Notes: a model not told the origin generated them from the letters alone. A stretch of 64,000 nucleotides of DNA from Extibacter muris (GCF_004345005.1 NZ_SMMX01000011.1:1-64000), one strand, 5' to 3'. Shown: positions 18,704 through 28,418, counted from the stretch's first letter. Numbers and translations are program-made.

Positions 18704-19353
18704 TGCAGGTGCTGTGCTATGGGGATTCGAATACATGGGGATACCGGCCCGAGACAGATGGCAGGCTCATTTGGGAAGAGCGTTACCCGGGCATCTTAAG
18801 CAAGAAGCTGGGTGCCGGGTACCGGGTGGCAGAGAATGGACTGTGCGGCAGAACGACCTGTTTCGACAGCACAACGGAGCCCTATGTAAACGGGCTGGAA
18901 GAGGCGAACGTGTGCGCTTTGGTACATGCGCCCGTTGATATAGCGGTCGTCATGCTCGGAACGAATGACTGCAAAGACGAGTACGGCGCAGAAGTGGACG
19001 ATATCGGGCAAGGGATGGAAAAGGTGGCGGAAGTATTTGAACATGCCGGGGCGCACATCATACTTGCGGCACCGCCGGTGCTGCGCGGACTGGAAAAGAG
19101 CCCTTTCTACCGTGAATTTGGAAGAGGGGCAGAAGAAAAGAGCAGGAGGCTGGCCGCATGTTATCAGAGTCTGGCATCGAGGCGCGGATGGCAGTTCCTG
19201 AATGTGGATACGGTTGCACGCGCGGGGAATCTTGACAGAATCCATCTCGATAAAGAAGGGCACCGAAGGCTGGCAGAAGGCATATACCGGATGATTGCAC
19301 GTAAGGAGGAACGTGATGAACAAAAGCATAGAAAAAGCATTAGAAGAGAATAA
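18700..19353 (+). CDS. SGNH/GDSL-type esterase or lipase
   Basis: A 217-residue cytoplasmic hydrolase without a signal peptide. Block I is CYGDSNTWGY with nucleophile S10, block II has the Gly in NGLCGRTT, block III has Asn in LGTNDCKDEYG, and block V is DRIHLD with D179 and H182. These enzymes cleave esters or acyl groups from small molecules. It closes the transporter genes with an ATGA overlap and overlaps the next M20 gene by 38 bases, so it acts in the same pathway. The substrate is unknown; an O-acyl group on the imported compound is a guess. Confidence 0.88.
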   Translation: MMQVLCYGDSNTWGYRPETDGRLIWEERYPGILSKKLGAGYRVAENGLCGRTTCFDSTTEPYVNGLEEANVCALVHAPVDIAVVMLGTNDCKDEYGAEVDDIGQGMEKVAEVFEHAGAHIILAAPPVLRGLEKSPFYREFGRGAEEKSRRLAACYQSLASRRGWQFLNVDTVARAGNLDRIHLDKEGHRRLAEGIYRMIARKEERDEQKHRKSIRRE

Positions 19354-20593
19354 ACAGAAGTATATAGATTATCTACTGAAACTTGTCTCCATCGATACGC
19401 ATGATATCGGCCACGGCATCGAGGGCGGCCTGGAGGCGGAAGGGCAGGACTTCATGGCGGACCTGTTCCATGAGCTTGGTGCAGGTGAAGTGGTAAAGGA
19501 CCCGCTGAAAGAAGACAGTATCGTGAAATGCAAAGAGCAGTACAGGGAAGGGAATACGGGGCATAATTATGAGAACCGCTACAATGTCTACGCGAGCTTT
19601 CCGGGAAAGTCTAAGCGGTCGATCCTGTTTAACGGCCACATTGACCATATGCCTGCGGAGAACGAAGAAAACTGGTGCATACCGCCCCTGAGCCCGGCAG
19701 TGATAGACAATAGAATTACCGGCCTTGGCGTGGCGGACATGAAGGCAGGGCTTATGGCGTCCGTAATGGCCACAGCGCTTCTGAAAGATGCAGGCATAAG
19801 CTTGCCCGTCACTGTAAAATATGCGTCCGTATGTGACGAAGAAGGCGGGGGGAACGGATCCCTGTGTGCGGCGATGAGCGGTGTGAAAGCCGATGCGGTC
19901 GTGGTGTGCGAGCCTACGAACTATGAGCTGATCGTGGCACATATGGGATGGGTATTCTTCCAGGTCGAGATAGAAGGGATAGCAGTCCATTCCGGCTTGA
20001 AGCTGGCAGGGGTGAATGCAATAGAAAAAGCGGGAAAACTGATGAATGCCATCAATGAATTGGAGCACCGCTGGCTGCTAGAATATAAGCACCCTCTTCT
20101 GCCGCCGCCGTCAAGCAACGTGGGCGTTATCTACGGCGGAGAGGCCGGCTCGACCATACCAGATTACTGCTGCTTTAAGACCTGTGTCCACTACCTCCCG
20201 AATCTGATGAGCCATGAGCAGGTAGTTGAGGAATATACCGGGGCCATTCTCAGATGCTGCGAAGGAGACGAATGGCTGAAAGACCATAAGCCTAAGATCA
20301 GCGTATACCAGACGGGCAATCCATTTGAGATGGAATTGGGACATTCGTTTGTCGGGGCATTTAAAGATGCATATAGGAAAACCACCGGCAGAGAAGTAAA
20401 ACTGGCAGGTTCGCCGGCAGGGTGCGACTCCAGGACATGGCACAATATCGTAGGGTGCCCGACGCTGCAGTATGGGCCGGGATCGCTGGAACAATGCCAT
20501 GCGGTCAACGAATATGTCACGGTGGAGCAGTACCTTGACGCAATTAAAATTTATGCGAATCTGATTCTGGAGTGGGCAGAATCTGCAGAATAA
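19316..20593 (+). CDS. M20 family amidohydrolase/deacylase (ArgE/DapE/YlmB type)
   Basis: A zinc-dependent hydrolase of 425 residues. Metal ligands are visible: H108 and catalytic D110 (NGHIDHMP), bridging D141 (GVADMKAG), E175-E176 (CDEEGGG), a further acidic ligand in CEPTN, and the late histidine in LEQCHAVNEYV. The dimerisation (lid) domain covers about 200-320. The family includes N-acyl and N-carbamoyl amino acid hydrolases and formylaminopyrimidine deformylase, so several amide substrates are possible. The start at 19316 has a GGAGGA site and overlaps the SGNH gene. No signal peptide. Confidence 0.88.
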   Translation: MNKSIEKALEENKQKYIDYLLKLVSIDTHDIGHGIEGGLEAEGQDFMADLFHELGAGEVVKDPLKEDSIVKCKEQYREGNTGHNYENRYNVYASFPGKSKRSILFNGHIDHMPAENEENWCIPPLSPAVIDNRITGLGVADMKAGLMASVMATALLKDAGISLPVTVKYASVCDEEGGGNGSLCAAMSGVKADAVVVCEPTNYELIVAHMGWVFFQVEIEGIAVHSGLKLAGVNAIEKAGKLMNAINELEHRWLLEYKHPLLPPPSSNVGVIYGGEAGSTIPDYCCFKTCVHYLPNLMSHEQVVEEYTGAILRCCEGDEWLKDHKPKISVYQTGNPFEMELGHSFVGAFKDAYRKTTGREVKLAGSPAGCDSRTWHNIVGCPTLQYGPGSLEQCHAVNEYVTVEQYLDAIKIYANLILEWAESAE

Positions 20594-20607
20594 GGGAAGT
20601 GAGAAAA

Positions 20608-21888
20608 ATGGACAGGCGTGGAACTAGTACAAGGCATACAATACTGAAAAATGGTCTTGTCATTGATCCTTCAAATGGTATAGAAGAAGTGAAGGACATT
20701 GTAATAGAAGATGACCGGATACTTGAAGTGTGTGATAAGGCAGCCGTGGAAAAGGGAGACTGTGTCATAGACTGTGCCGGCCTGGAGATATGGCCGGGAT
20801 TGATAGATATGCACCTGCATGTGAGCGACCTCTTCGAAATACATACGAATACGGCATATGGCGCTGCTGAGGACGGGGTTACGACAGCCCTTTCCCCGGG
20901 AGCAGGCAATACCTTCATGGCACCGGCTCTCTTAGGAGCAGAGATGGACAGAGGCCTGCCTCTCAACGTGGGAGTGTTTCTCGGAGCGGCAAACGTTCTC
21001 GGAACGAGATTAAAGGAAGAGGAACTGGTTGAACTATTCAGAGGTACGTTGGGACAGGAAGAGAAGGAAAGGAAGCTGAGCCATAACAGCATCGTCAATC
21101 ATACGGCCCAATACACGGTGGGTATCAAGGAACATATGGGGCACTTCCTGCTCCCGGACGAGAAGATCTTGCAGCTTTACACTCTTACCGATAAGGCCCA
21201 CCTGCTGTTTACCTCCCACACGCAGGATATCGATCACACGATGCATCTGTTCGATATGGCAAAAGGCAGGCACCTTCATCTGGGACATGCCAATGCTGCA
21301 GGCTGTGGCAGGCACGGAGAAGCTGTCTGGGCGATGAAGCAGGTGATCGGCTTATGCAGGCAGGAAGAGGTGAGTGGAGAGTTCGTGACGACAATGCTGC
21401 GCGAAGGCGGGGGATGCAGAGAAGGGCTGAAGATGACAGAACCTGCAAGGCAGATGGCACTGGAAGCTCTGGCAGAGCATATTGTTACGATTGCGGTGTC
21501 AGATGGCCAGAACCAGTCTACGATGAAGGGCTTCGGAGATACGAGGGATAATATCCCCTGCCTGCTGGAACTTGCAGAGCATAAAGTTCTGAGTAAAATG
21601 GACGCGGTTGCACTGATGACCTGCAATCCTGCGAAACTGCTGGCACGCAGGACAAGAAACGAAGAGTGGAGAAGCCGGTACGGACATCTGGGCATCGGCG
21701 CTTACGCCAATATCACTGTCGTTGACCCGAAACGGAAGTACGCAGTATACGTGCTGACCAACGGAAAGCTCGTATCATTTGAAAAAAGGTATCTGCGCCT
21801 GGGAGGCAGAGCCGGATACTGGGTAAGCAAATTTCAGACAAAGAAAAGTATGGGGATCGGAGAATTGCCCATGTACGATATCATATAG
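20608..21888 (+). CDS. Cyclic amidohydrolase-like protein (dihydroorotase/hydantoinase/D-aminoacylase superfamily)
   Basis: A 426-residue metal-dependent hydrolase. It has the small N-terminal beta domain (ILKNGLVIDPSNG...IEDDRI), the first metal pair H69-x-H71 (DMHLHVSD), further histidines in FTSHTQDIDH and LGHANAAGCG, and the catalytic aspartate in AVSDGQNQ. The carboxylated lysine seen in many cyclic amidases is not obvious; K in GIKEHMG is a candidate. The C-terminal part returns to the beta domain (IGAYANITVVDPKRKYAVYVLTNG). The reaction is probably opening of a cyclic amide or removal of an N-acyl group. Confidence 0.82.
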   Translation: MDRRGTSTRHTILKNGLVIDPSNGIEEVKDIVIEDDRILEVCDKAAVEKGDCVIDCAGLEIWPGLIDMHLHVSDLFEIHTNTAYGAAEDGVTTALSPGAGNTFMAPALLGAEMDRGLPLNVGVFLGAANVLGTRLKEEELVELFRGTLGQEEKERKLSHNSIVNHTAQYTVGIKEHMGHFLLPDEKILQLYTLTDKAHLLFTSHTQDIDHTMHLFDMAKGRHLHLGHANAAGCGRHGEAVWAMKQVIGLCRQEEVSGEFVTTMLREGGGCREGLKMTEPARQMALEALAEHIVTIAVSDGQNQSTMKGFGDTRDNIPCLLELAEHKVLSKMDAVALMTCNPAKLLARRTRNEEWRSRYGHLGIGAYANITVVDPKRKYAVYVLTNGKLVSFEKRYLRLGGRAGYWVSKFQTKKSMGIGELPMYDII

Positions 21889-21905
21889 AAAGGCGGTACA
21901 TTATA

Positions 21906-22646
21906 ATGAAGAAAGTATTATTAGCCGGAGAATCATGGATGAGCTACACGACCCATGTGAAAGGATTTGACAGTTTTTATACATCCGTATATGAAACGGG
22001 GGAGAAGTGGCTGGTTGCGGCACTTAAAGAAGGCGGATATGAAGTGGATTTCCTTCCGAACCATATAGCTGCGGAGCAGTTTCCATTTACAGTGGAGGAG
22101 CTGGATGCGTATGACTGCGTGATCCTTTCCGATATCGGAGCAAATACTCTTCTGCTTCCGGCGGCTACGTTCACGAAGAGCGAGAAGAGGCCGAACCGGG
22201 CAGAGGTTATCAGAGACTATGTCATGGAAGGCGGAGCCCTGCTGATGATAGGGGGGTATCTTACCTTCTCCGGTGTGGATGCCAAAGGAAAATGGCACGA
22301 CACCCCCGTCCAGGAGGTCCTTCCGGTGGAAGTGCTGACGGTAGATGACCGGATGGAGCACTGCGAAGGCGTGCGTCCGGTTACCGTAAGGGAGCACGAA
22401 GCGCTGAAAGGGATTCGGACGGAATGGCCGGAGGTGCTTGGCTACAATAAGACGATTGCCAGGCCGGAAGCTTTTGTGGCAGCTACAGTCGAAGGGGATC
22501 CATTTATCGCATTTGGTACATACGGAAAGGGGAGGAGCGCGGTATTTACAGGAGATTGTGCCCCCCATTGGGCTCCGCCAAAGTTCTGCGAATGGGAGGA
22601 TTACAATCAGATCTGGCAGGGAATCGCGGGATGGCTGACGGATTGA
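21906..22646 (+). CDS. DUF1355 (GATase1-like) protein
   Basis: A 246-residue cytoplasmic protein of the PF07090-type family, with a flavodoxin-like class I glutamine amidotransferase fold. The start VLLAGESWMSYTTHVKGFDSFYTS and the segments DCVILSDIGANTLLL and GGALLMIGGYLTFSGVDAKGKWH are characteristic, as is FTGDCAPHWAPP near the end. No classical Cys-His-Glu triad can be assigned, so amidotransferase activity is doubtful. Family members often lie in sugar or amide catabolic operons. It sits between the amidohydrolase and the second M20 gene, and a terminator follows it. Confidence 0.85.
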   Translation: MKKVLLAGESWMSYTTHVKGFDSFYTSVYETGEKWLVAALKEGGYEVDFLPNHIAAEQFPFTVEELDAYDCVILSDIGANTLLLPAATFTKSEKRPNRAEVIRDYVMEGGALLMIGGYLTFSGVDAKGKWHDTPVQEVLPVEVLTVDDRMEHCEGVRPVTVREHEALKGIRTEWPEVLGYNKTIARPEAFVAATVEGDPFIAFGTYGKGRSAVFTGDCAPHWAPPKFCEWEDYNQIWQGIAGWLTD

Positions 22647-22653
22647 TAATACG

Positions 22654-22684
22654 ACGTCTGCTGCCGATGGCAGCAGGCGTTTTC
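22654..22684 (+). terminator. Terminator-like hairpin inside the ECF catabolic cluster
   Basis: A 12-bp stem (22654-22665 with 22669-22680, one wobble), a 3-base loop and a four-T tail, 7 bases after the stop of the DUF1355 gene. It probably ends or weakens the long transcript before the second M20 gene. Confidence 0.8.
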
Positions 22685-22704
22685 AGCATAGACAGGAGAC
22701 GCAG

Positions 22705-23832
22705 ATGAAGTATGATGCAGAGACATTCTTAATGGAAGTATTGAAAATCCCTACGGTCAACGGTAAGGATAACGAAAAGGCGCTGGCGATATTCCTTCGT
22801 GATTTCCTGAAGGAATGCGGAGTCAGCGCGGTGGTCCAGGACATCGACAGCAGACATGCGAACGTAGTGGGAGTCCTGGAAGGAAAGTCGAAAGAAACAG
22901 TTATCTGGAACGGGCATCTGGACACGGTGCCCTATGGCAAGATAGGAGAGTGGAAGACAGATCCGTCTGTGCCGTCGAAGAAAAATGGCTGTATCTATGC
23001 CAGAGGTGCCAGCGATATGAAGAGCGGCCTGGCGGCTATGGCTTATGTCCTGGGCAGTATGAAGGAAAAAGGATATGTACCCTCCCGCACGATATATTTC
23101 TGTGGTACGTGTGATGAGGAAAAGAACGGAATGGGGGCGAAACATCTTCTGGAAGTGCAGACGCTTGGCGAACCTGCGCTGCTCCTTATCGGCGAACCGA
23201 CGGGCCTGCAGCCCGGAACGGCTCAGAAGGGCTGCATATGGCTGCAGATGAAGCTGCACGGAAGGACAAGCCACGGCGCATACCCGGAACAGGGAATCAA
23301 TGCGGTAGAGTATGGAATCCGCATATTCCAGGATTTGAAAAGGAAGCTGAAAGAACACAGCCATGGCCTCCTCGGTTCCCCGACCTGCCAGATCACGAAG
23401 GCAGAAGGCGGCATAGTCCCCAACATGACGCCGGACACAGCGGAGTTTATGCTCGATATCCGGGTGGTTCCGGGCATTACCACATGGATGGCCGGCGAGT
23501 GGCTGCAGAAGATCATCGAAGGCTACAGGCAGGAGACAGACGGAGAACTGGAAGTGGAAGTGCACATACAAAACGACAGGCAGGCCATCGAGATACCGGC
23601 AGCCAGCCCGTGGCTCAAAAAGCTCCAGTGGGAGCTGAAGCTGGCCGGCCTGTCAAAAGAACCCATAGGAATCAACTATTTTACCGACGCCTCCATATTG
23701 GCAAAAGGAATACCGTCCACCCCGGTCCTCCTCTTCGGTCCCGGCCAGCCCGAAATGGCACACAAGCCAAACGAATACGTCGAAATAGAAAAATATCTAC
23801 AATATATAAAAATATTAAAACGATTCCTGTAA
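22705..23832 (+). CDS. M20 family peptidase/deacylase, second copy
   Basis: A 375-residue M20 protein of the ArgE/DapE type, clearly different from the first copy. Metal site residues are H71 and D73 (NGHLDTVP), the aspartate in ASDMKSG, E-E in CDEEKNG, the acidic residue in GEPTG and the last histidine in PEMAHKPNEY. The lid domain lies between about 170 and 290. The ATG follows a GGAGA site. Two M20 enzymes with different lids in one cluster suggest two successive amide hydrolyses or two related substrates. Confidence 0.88.
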   Translation: MKYDAETFLMEVLKIPTVNGKDNEKALAIFLRDFLKECGVSAVVQDIDSRHANVVGVLEGKSKETVIWNGHLDTVPYGKIGEWKTDPSVPSKKNGCIYARGASDMKSGLAAMAYVLGSMKEKGYVPSRTIYFCGTCDEEKNGMGAKHLLEVQTLGEPALLLIGEPTGLQPGTAQKGCIWLQMKLHGRTSHGAYPEQGINAVEYGIRIFQDLKRKLKEHSHGLLGSPTCQITKAEGGIVPNMTPDTAEFMLDIRVVPGITTWMAGEWLQKIIEGYRQETDGELEVEVHIQNDRQAIEIPAASPWLKKLQWELKLAGLSKEPIGINYFTDASILAKGIPSTPVLLFGPGQPEMAHKPNEYVEIEKYLQYIKILKRFL

Positions 23833-23857
23833 CCCCAAAATGGAAAAATATGGCATA

Positions 23858-23935
23858 CTTATTGAACTACTAATGTTCAATAAGGTATACTGTACGTATA
23901 GGGCAGGGTCGCGGAACTTTTGCGAGGCTCTGCCC
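23858..23935 (+). promoter_or_regulatory. Promoter and inverted repeats before the LacI regulator gene
   Basis: TTGAAC (23862-23867) and TATACT (23886-23891) with an 18-bp spacer form a promoter. A perfect 10-bp inverted repeat CTTATTGAAC/GTTCAATAAG (23858-23867 and 23875-23884, 7-base gap) covers the -35 box and spacer, so autoregulation is plausible. A second G+C-rich hairpin (23901-23935, GGGCAG...CTGCCC) lies in the leader without a T tail. Confidence 0.65.
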
Positions 23936-23981
23936 GTCTGTATATAAGCAGAAAAATAATAGTTTGGTGAGGGTATGAACA

Positions 23982-25046
23982 TTGAGAACGACAATTAAGG
24001 ACATTGCAAATTACACAGGTTTTTCGGTCACGACGATATCCCTGGTCCTGAATAATAAAGCGGATAAGATTCCCAGGAGTACGAAGAACAAGATATTGGA
24101 TGCCGTTGAAGAATTGAACTATCATCCGAACCAGCTTGCGGTAGGCCTGGTTAAGAAGCGCACGCAGACGATCGGCCTGATCATATCAGACGTCAGCAAC
24201 GTGTTTTTCTCTACGCTGGCAAAAGGGGTGGAGGATTCCTGCCGCAGCCAGGGGTGGAACCTGATTCTATGTAATACCAACGATAAGCATGAGCGTGACA
24301 TGTCCTACATACAAGTGCTTGCAAATAAAGGGATCGACGGAATCTTGTTCTGCATGGCCAGAGACAGTGACAAGAAAAAGACAGAAGAGAGCATCCAGCT
24401 GCTGAAGAAGCTGAAGATACCATTTGTCATGATCGACCGGTATCTGGAAGAGGCAGACTGCAGTTCGGTCATCGTAGATCATAAGCAGGGGGGATATGCG
24501 GCTGTAAAGTATCTCTTAGGGCACGGACATAGAAAGATAGGATGTGTGACAGGGCCAAGCGGCCTGGAAGACTCTATGGAACGACTGAAAGGATATAAGA
24601 AAGCTTTGGAAGAATACCACATCTCCTTTCGGGATGAATTTATCTATGAAGGCAATTATGACCGGGAAAGCGGCGCAGGCGCAGTGGATTTTTTTGAGGG
24701 CAAGGAGATAAGCGCGGTATTTGCATTCAATGACATGTCCGCCTATGGTGTCTATAACAGCCTGAAGAAAAGAGGGATATCTGTGCCGGGAGGCATGTCG
24801 CTGATTGGGTATGACGATATCTTTTTTTCGGAAATTCTGGACGTACCCCTGACGACGGTCAAACAGCCGATCTATGAGATGGGAGTGGAAAGCGTAAAGC
24901 AGCTCATCGACGAGGTGGAGAGCGGCGTAGGTGCAAGAAAATGCATCGTGTTCCAGCCTGCGCTCATTGTAAGAGAAAGCGTCGGATACGGACCGGCATA
25001 CGATCCGGACGTCGAATCCTTCAAAGAAAACACGTTTTTTCGCTAA
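23982..25046 (+). CDS. LacI family transcriptional regulator
   Basis: A 354-residue regulator. The N-terminal helix-turn-helix reads TIKDIANYTGFSVTTISLVLNNK, followed by the hinge helix region YHPNQLAVGLVKKRTQ and a periplasmic-binding-protein-like effector domain (TIGLIISDVSNVFF to the C-terminus). The start is TTG at 23982, set by the GGTGAGGG site 8 bases upstream. An ATG at 23975 opens a seven-codon out-of-frame minicistron that overlaps the start. It closes the ECF catabolic cluster and is the natural candidate to bind GGTAAAACGGTTTACC at 15554. The effector is unknown. Confidence 0.9.
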   Translation: MRTTIKDIANYTGFSVTTISLVLNNKADKIPRSTKNKILDAVEELNYHPNQLAVGLVKKRTQTIGLIISDVSNVFFSTLAKGVEDSCRSQGWNLILCNTNDKHERDMSYIQVLANKGIDGILFCMARDSDKKKTEESIQLLKKLKIPFVMIDRYLEEADCSSVIVDHKQGGYAAVKYLLGHGHRKIGCVTGPSGLEDSMERLKGYKKALEEYHISFRDEFIYEGNYDRESGAGAVDFFEGKEISAVFAFNDMSAYGVYNSLKKRGISVPGGMSLIGYDDIFFSEILDVPLTTVKQPIYEMGVESVKQLIDEVESGVGARKCIVFQPALIVRESVGYGPAYDPDVESFKENTFFR

Positions 25047-25051
25047 AATCC

Positions 25052-25080
25052 TTGACTTTTCCATTTAATCATAATAAAAT
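25052..25080 (+). promoter_or_regulatory. Promoter of the rpsL operon
   Basis: TTGACT at 25052-25057 and TAAAAT at 25075-25080, 17-bp spacer. The leader contains a GCACAAA/TTTGTGC hairpin (25091-25117). Confidence 0.7.
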
Positions 25081-25174
25081 ATTCTAGCGTGCACAAAGAT
25101 GCATTGTATTTTTGTGCGCCATTATGCATATAATGCAAATCGCAACTTATTTAAAATCGTAGGAGGTGAAAGGA

Positions 25175-25594
25175 ATGCCAACATTTAACCAGTTAGTAAA
25201 GAAAGGTCGTCAGACATCTGTAAAGAAGTCTACAGCTCCGGCACTTCAGAAAGGATACAACTCCTTGAGGAAGAGAGCCACAGACGTATCTGCTCCTCAG
25301 AAGAGAGGCGTATGTACAGCTGTTAAGACTGCTACTCCAAAGAAGCCTAACTCAGCGCTCAGAAAAATCGCCAGAGTTCGTCTTTCTAACGGTATCGAAG
25401 TAACAAGCTACATCCCAGGTGAAGGACACAACCTTCAGGAGCATAGCGTTGTTCTTATCCGTGGAGGAAGAGTAAAGGACCTTCCAGGTACCAGATACCA
25501 CATCGTCAGAGGTACGCTTGACACAGCAGGTGTTGCCAAGAGAAGACAGGCACGTTCTAAATACGGTGCCAAGAGACCAAAAGATTCTAAGTAG
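25175..25594 (+). CDS. rpsL: Small ribosomal subunit protein uS12
   Basis: Ribosomal protein S12 of 139 residues, a decoding-centre protein. The start [12 protein letters not shown], the conserved [17 protein letters not shown] and [16 protein letters not shown] are intact, with the lysines at the usual streptomycin-resistance positions in the sensitive state. A perfect AGGAGGTGA site lies 5 bases before the ATG at 25175; an ATG at 25166 lies inside that site and is rejected. First gene of the str operon. Confidence 0.98.
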   Translation: MPTFNQLVKKGRQTSVKKSTAPALQKGYNSLRKRATDVSAPQKRGVCTAVKTATPKKPNSALRKIARVRLSNGIEVTSYIPGEGHNLQEHSVVLIRGGRVKDLPGTRYHIVRGTLDTAGVAKRRQARSKYGAKRPKDSK

Positions 25595-25756
25595 TAGCTA
25601 AAATCGTTATCACAAACAGAACTATGATCAAGTAAGTTGCGGGTTATATAGAAGGTGTCCCGCTGCACTACACAGTATCATCAGAAAGACACATGTGAGT
25701 ACCGATGAATTAATCAGTGTATCTGATACACAATCATGTTTAAGGAGGGAAGGACC

Positions 25757-26227
25757 GTGGCACGTAAAGGACATACTCAAAAAAGAGACGTATTAGCGGA
25801 TCCATTATACAACAACAAAGTGGTTACAAAGCTTGTCAACAACATCATGTTAGACGGCAAGAAAGGCGTAGCGCAGAAGATTGTATATGGTGCATTCGAT
25901 AGAGTGGCGGCAAAGACTGGCAAACCGGCTATCGAAGTATTTGAAGAAGCAATGAATAATATCATGCCAGTACTTGAGGTAAAGGCAAGACGTATCGGTG
26001 GCGCGACATACCAGGTGCCGATAGAAGTAAGGGCCGAGAGAAGGCAGGCGCTTGCTCTTCGCTGGCTGACATCATATTCTCGTAACAGAGGAGAGAAGAC
26101 GATGCAGGAAAGACTGGCAAATGAGATTATGGATGCAGCCAACAACACTGGTGCATCTGTAAAGAAGAAAGAAGACATGCACAAGATGGCAGAGGCTAAC
26201 AAAGCATTTGCCCACTATAGATTCTAG
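25757..26227 (+). CDS. rpsG: Small ribosomal subunit protein uS7
   Basis: Ribosomal protein S7, which starts assembly of the 30S head. With the GTG start at 25757 ([15 protein letters not shown]) it has 156 residues, the standard length, and the AAGGAGGGA site is well placed. An upstream ATG at 25736 would add seven residues that include the ribosome binding site. It lies between rpsL and fusA; the 162-base gap to rpsL holds no gene. Confidence 0.98.
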   Translation: MARKGHTQKRDVLADPLYNNKVVTKLVNNIMLDGKKGVAQKIVYGAFDRVAAKTGKPAIEVFEEAMNNIMPVLEVKARRIGGATYQVPIEVRAERRQALALRWLTSYSRNRGEKTMQERLANEIMDAANNTGASVKKKEDMHKMAEANKAFAHYRF

Positions 26228-26236
26228 GAGGCAATA

Positions 26237-28354
26237 ATGGCTGGAAGAGAATATCCATTAGACAGAACCAGAAACATCGGTATCATGGCTCATATTGATG
26301 CCGGTAAGACGACGCTGACAGAGCGTATCTTATATTATACCGGTGTAAACTATAAGATTGGTGATACTCATGAAGGTACTGCTACTATGGACTGGATGGA
26401 GCAGGAGCAGGAAAGAGGAATCACGATCACTTCAGCTGCTACGACATGTCACTGGACTCTGCAGGAGAACTGCCAGAGCAAACCAGGTGCCCTGGAACAC
26501 CGTATCAATATCATTGATACGCCGGGACACGTTGACTTCACCGTAGAAGTTGAACGTTCACTCCGTGTACTTGATGGAGCTGTAGGTGTATTCTGTGCAA
26601 AGGGCGGAGTTGAGCCTCAGTCAGAAAACGTATGGCGCCAGGCAGACACTTACAACGTGCCAAGAATGGCATTCATCAATAAGATGGACATCTTAGGTGC
26701 GGACTTCTACAATGCAGTAGAACAGATCAAGACAAGGCTTGGAAAGAACGCAATCTGTCTTCAGCTGCCAATCGGCAAAGAAGATGACTTCCAGGGAATC
26801 ATCGATTTGATGGAGATGAAAGCCTACATCTATAATGATGAAAAGGGCGAAGACATTTCTATCACGGACATTCCGGAAGACATGGCAGATGACGCAGAAT
26901 TATATCGTACAGAACTCGTAGAGAAGATCTGCGAGTTAGATGATGACCTTATGATGGAATATCTGGAGGGAGAAGAACCTTCCATAGATTCCTTAAAAGC
27001 AGCGCTTAGAAAAGCTACATGCGAATGTCAGGCAATCCCTGTATGCTGTGGTACGGCGTACAGAAATAAAGGCGTGCAGAAATTACTCGATGCGATACTT
27101 GAATATATGCCTGCTCCGACGGATATCCCGGCTATAGAAGGCGTGGATGCGGACGGAAAAGACGTTGTCAGACATTCTTCAGATGATGAGCCGTTTTCAG
27201 CTCTTGCATTTAAGATCATGACAGACCCGTTTGTCGGCAAGCTTGCATATTTCAGAGTTTATTCAGGTTCTATGAACTCAGGTTCTTATGTACTGAATGC
27301 GACAAAGGGCAAGAAAGAACGTGTTGGCCGTATCCTTCAGATGCATGCCAACAAAAGAGAAGAGCTTGACAAGGTATATGCAGGCGATATCGCGGCTGCT
27401 ATCGGCTTCAAGTTCACAACGACAGGTGATACGATCTGTGATGAGAAGCACCCCGTAATCTTAGAGTCCATGGAGTTCCCGGAACCGGTTATCGAGCTCG
27501 CTATCGAGCCGAAGACAAAGGCTTCCCAGGGCAAGCTTGGAGAATCTCTTGCAAAACTTGCAGAAGAAGACCCGACATTCCGTGCTCATACGGACCATGA
27601 GACAGGACAGACCATCATTGCAGGTATGGGTGAGCTCCACCTTGAAATCATCGTAGACAGACTTCTGCGTGAGTTTAAAGTAGAGGCTAACGTAGGTGCA
27701 CCTCAGGTTGCTTACAAAGAAGCGTTTACAAAACCGGTTGATGTTGACAGCAAGTATGCGAAACAGTCAGGCGGCCGTGGACAGTACGGACACTGTAAGG
27801 TTAAGTTCGAGCCCATGGATGTCAACGGTGAGGAGACATTCCTGTTTGAATCAAGCGTAGTCGGCGGTGCGATTCCGAAGGAATACATTCCGAAGATCGG
27901 AGAAGGTATCGAGGAAGCCATGAAGTCAGGTATCCTTGGCGGATTCCCGGTAGTCGGACTGAAGGCGAACGTATACGATGGCTCTTACCATGAAGTCGAT
28001 TCAAATGAGATGGCATTCCACATCGCAGGTTCCCTGGCATTCAAGGATGCTATGAAGAAGGCCTCCCCTGTTCTGCTTGAGCCTATCATGAAGGTTGAAG
28101 TCACGATGCCGGAAGAATACATGGGTGATGTCATCGGCGATATCAATTCACGCCGTGGACGTGTGGAAGGTATGGACGACCTTGGCGGCGGCAAGATTGT
28201 GCGCGCATTCGTCCCATTGTCCGAGATGTTCGGCTATTCAACGGACTTGCGTTCCAGAACACAGGGGCGTGGCAACTACTCCATGTTCTTCGAGAGCTAC
28301 GAGCAGGTACCGAAATCTGTACAGGAAAAAGTGTTATCAGCTAAAAATGACTAA
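26237..28354 (+). CDS. fusA: Elongation factor G
   Basis: The translocation GTPase of 705 residues. G1 is [10 protein letters not shown]2 lies in the [12 protein letters not shown] segment, G3 is DTPGH and G4 is NKMD. The domain IV/V sequences ([38 protein letters not shown]) are complete. It follows rpsG by 9 bases. The insertion [27 protein letters not shown] before G3 is common in Clostridia. Confidence 0.98.
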   Translation: MAGREYPLDRTRNIGIMAHIDAGKTTLTERILYYTGVNYKIGDTHEGTATMDWMEQEQERGITITSAATTCHWTLQENCQSKPGALEHRINIIDTPGHVDFTVEVERSLRVLDGAVGVFCAKGGVEPQSENVWRQADTYNVPRMAFINKMDILGADFYNAVEQIKTRLGKNAICLQLPIGKEDDFQGIIDLMEMKAYIYNDEKGEDISITDIPEDMADDAELYRTELVEKICELDDDLMMEYLEGEEPSIDSLKAALRKATCECQAIPVCCGTAYRNKGVQKLLDAILEYMPAPTDIPAIEGVDADGKDVVRHSSDDEPFSALAFKIMTDPFVGKLAYFRVYSGSMNSGSYVLNATKGKKERVGRILQMHANKREELDKVYAGDIAAAIGFKFTTTGDTICDEKHPVILESMEFPEPVIELAIEPKTKASQGKLGESLAKLAEEDPTFRAHTDHETGQTIIAGMGELHLEIIVDRLLREFKVEANVGAPQVAYKEAFTKPVDVDSKYAKQSGGRGQYGHCKVKFEPMDVNGEETFLFESSVVGGAIPKEYIPKIGEGIEEAMKSGILGGFPVVGLKANVYDGSYHEVDSNEMAFHIAGSLAFKDAMKKASPVLLEPIMKVEVTMPEEYMGDVIGDINSRRGRVEGMDDLGGGKIVRAFVPLSEMFGYSTDLRSRTQGRGNYSMFFESYEQVPKSVQEKVLSAKND

Positions 28355-28389
28355 TAAGCTGTACGGCGGTAAAAAAGTATTAAAAAGGC

Positions 28390-28418
28390 TTGAAAAACTG
28401 TACGATTTGAAATATAAT
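28390..28418 (+). promoter_or_regulatory. Separate promoter for tuf
   Basis: TTGAAA at 28390-28395 and TATAAT at 28413-28418 with a 17-bp spacer lie between fusA and tuf, so EF-Tu can be made independently of the str operon transcript. Confidence 0.75.
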
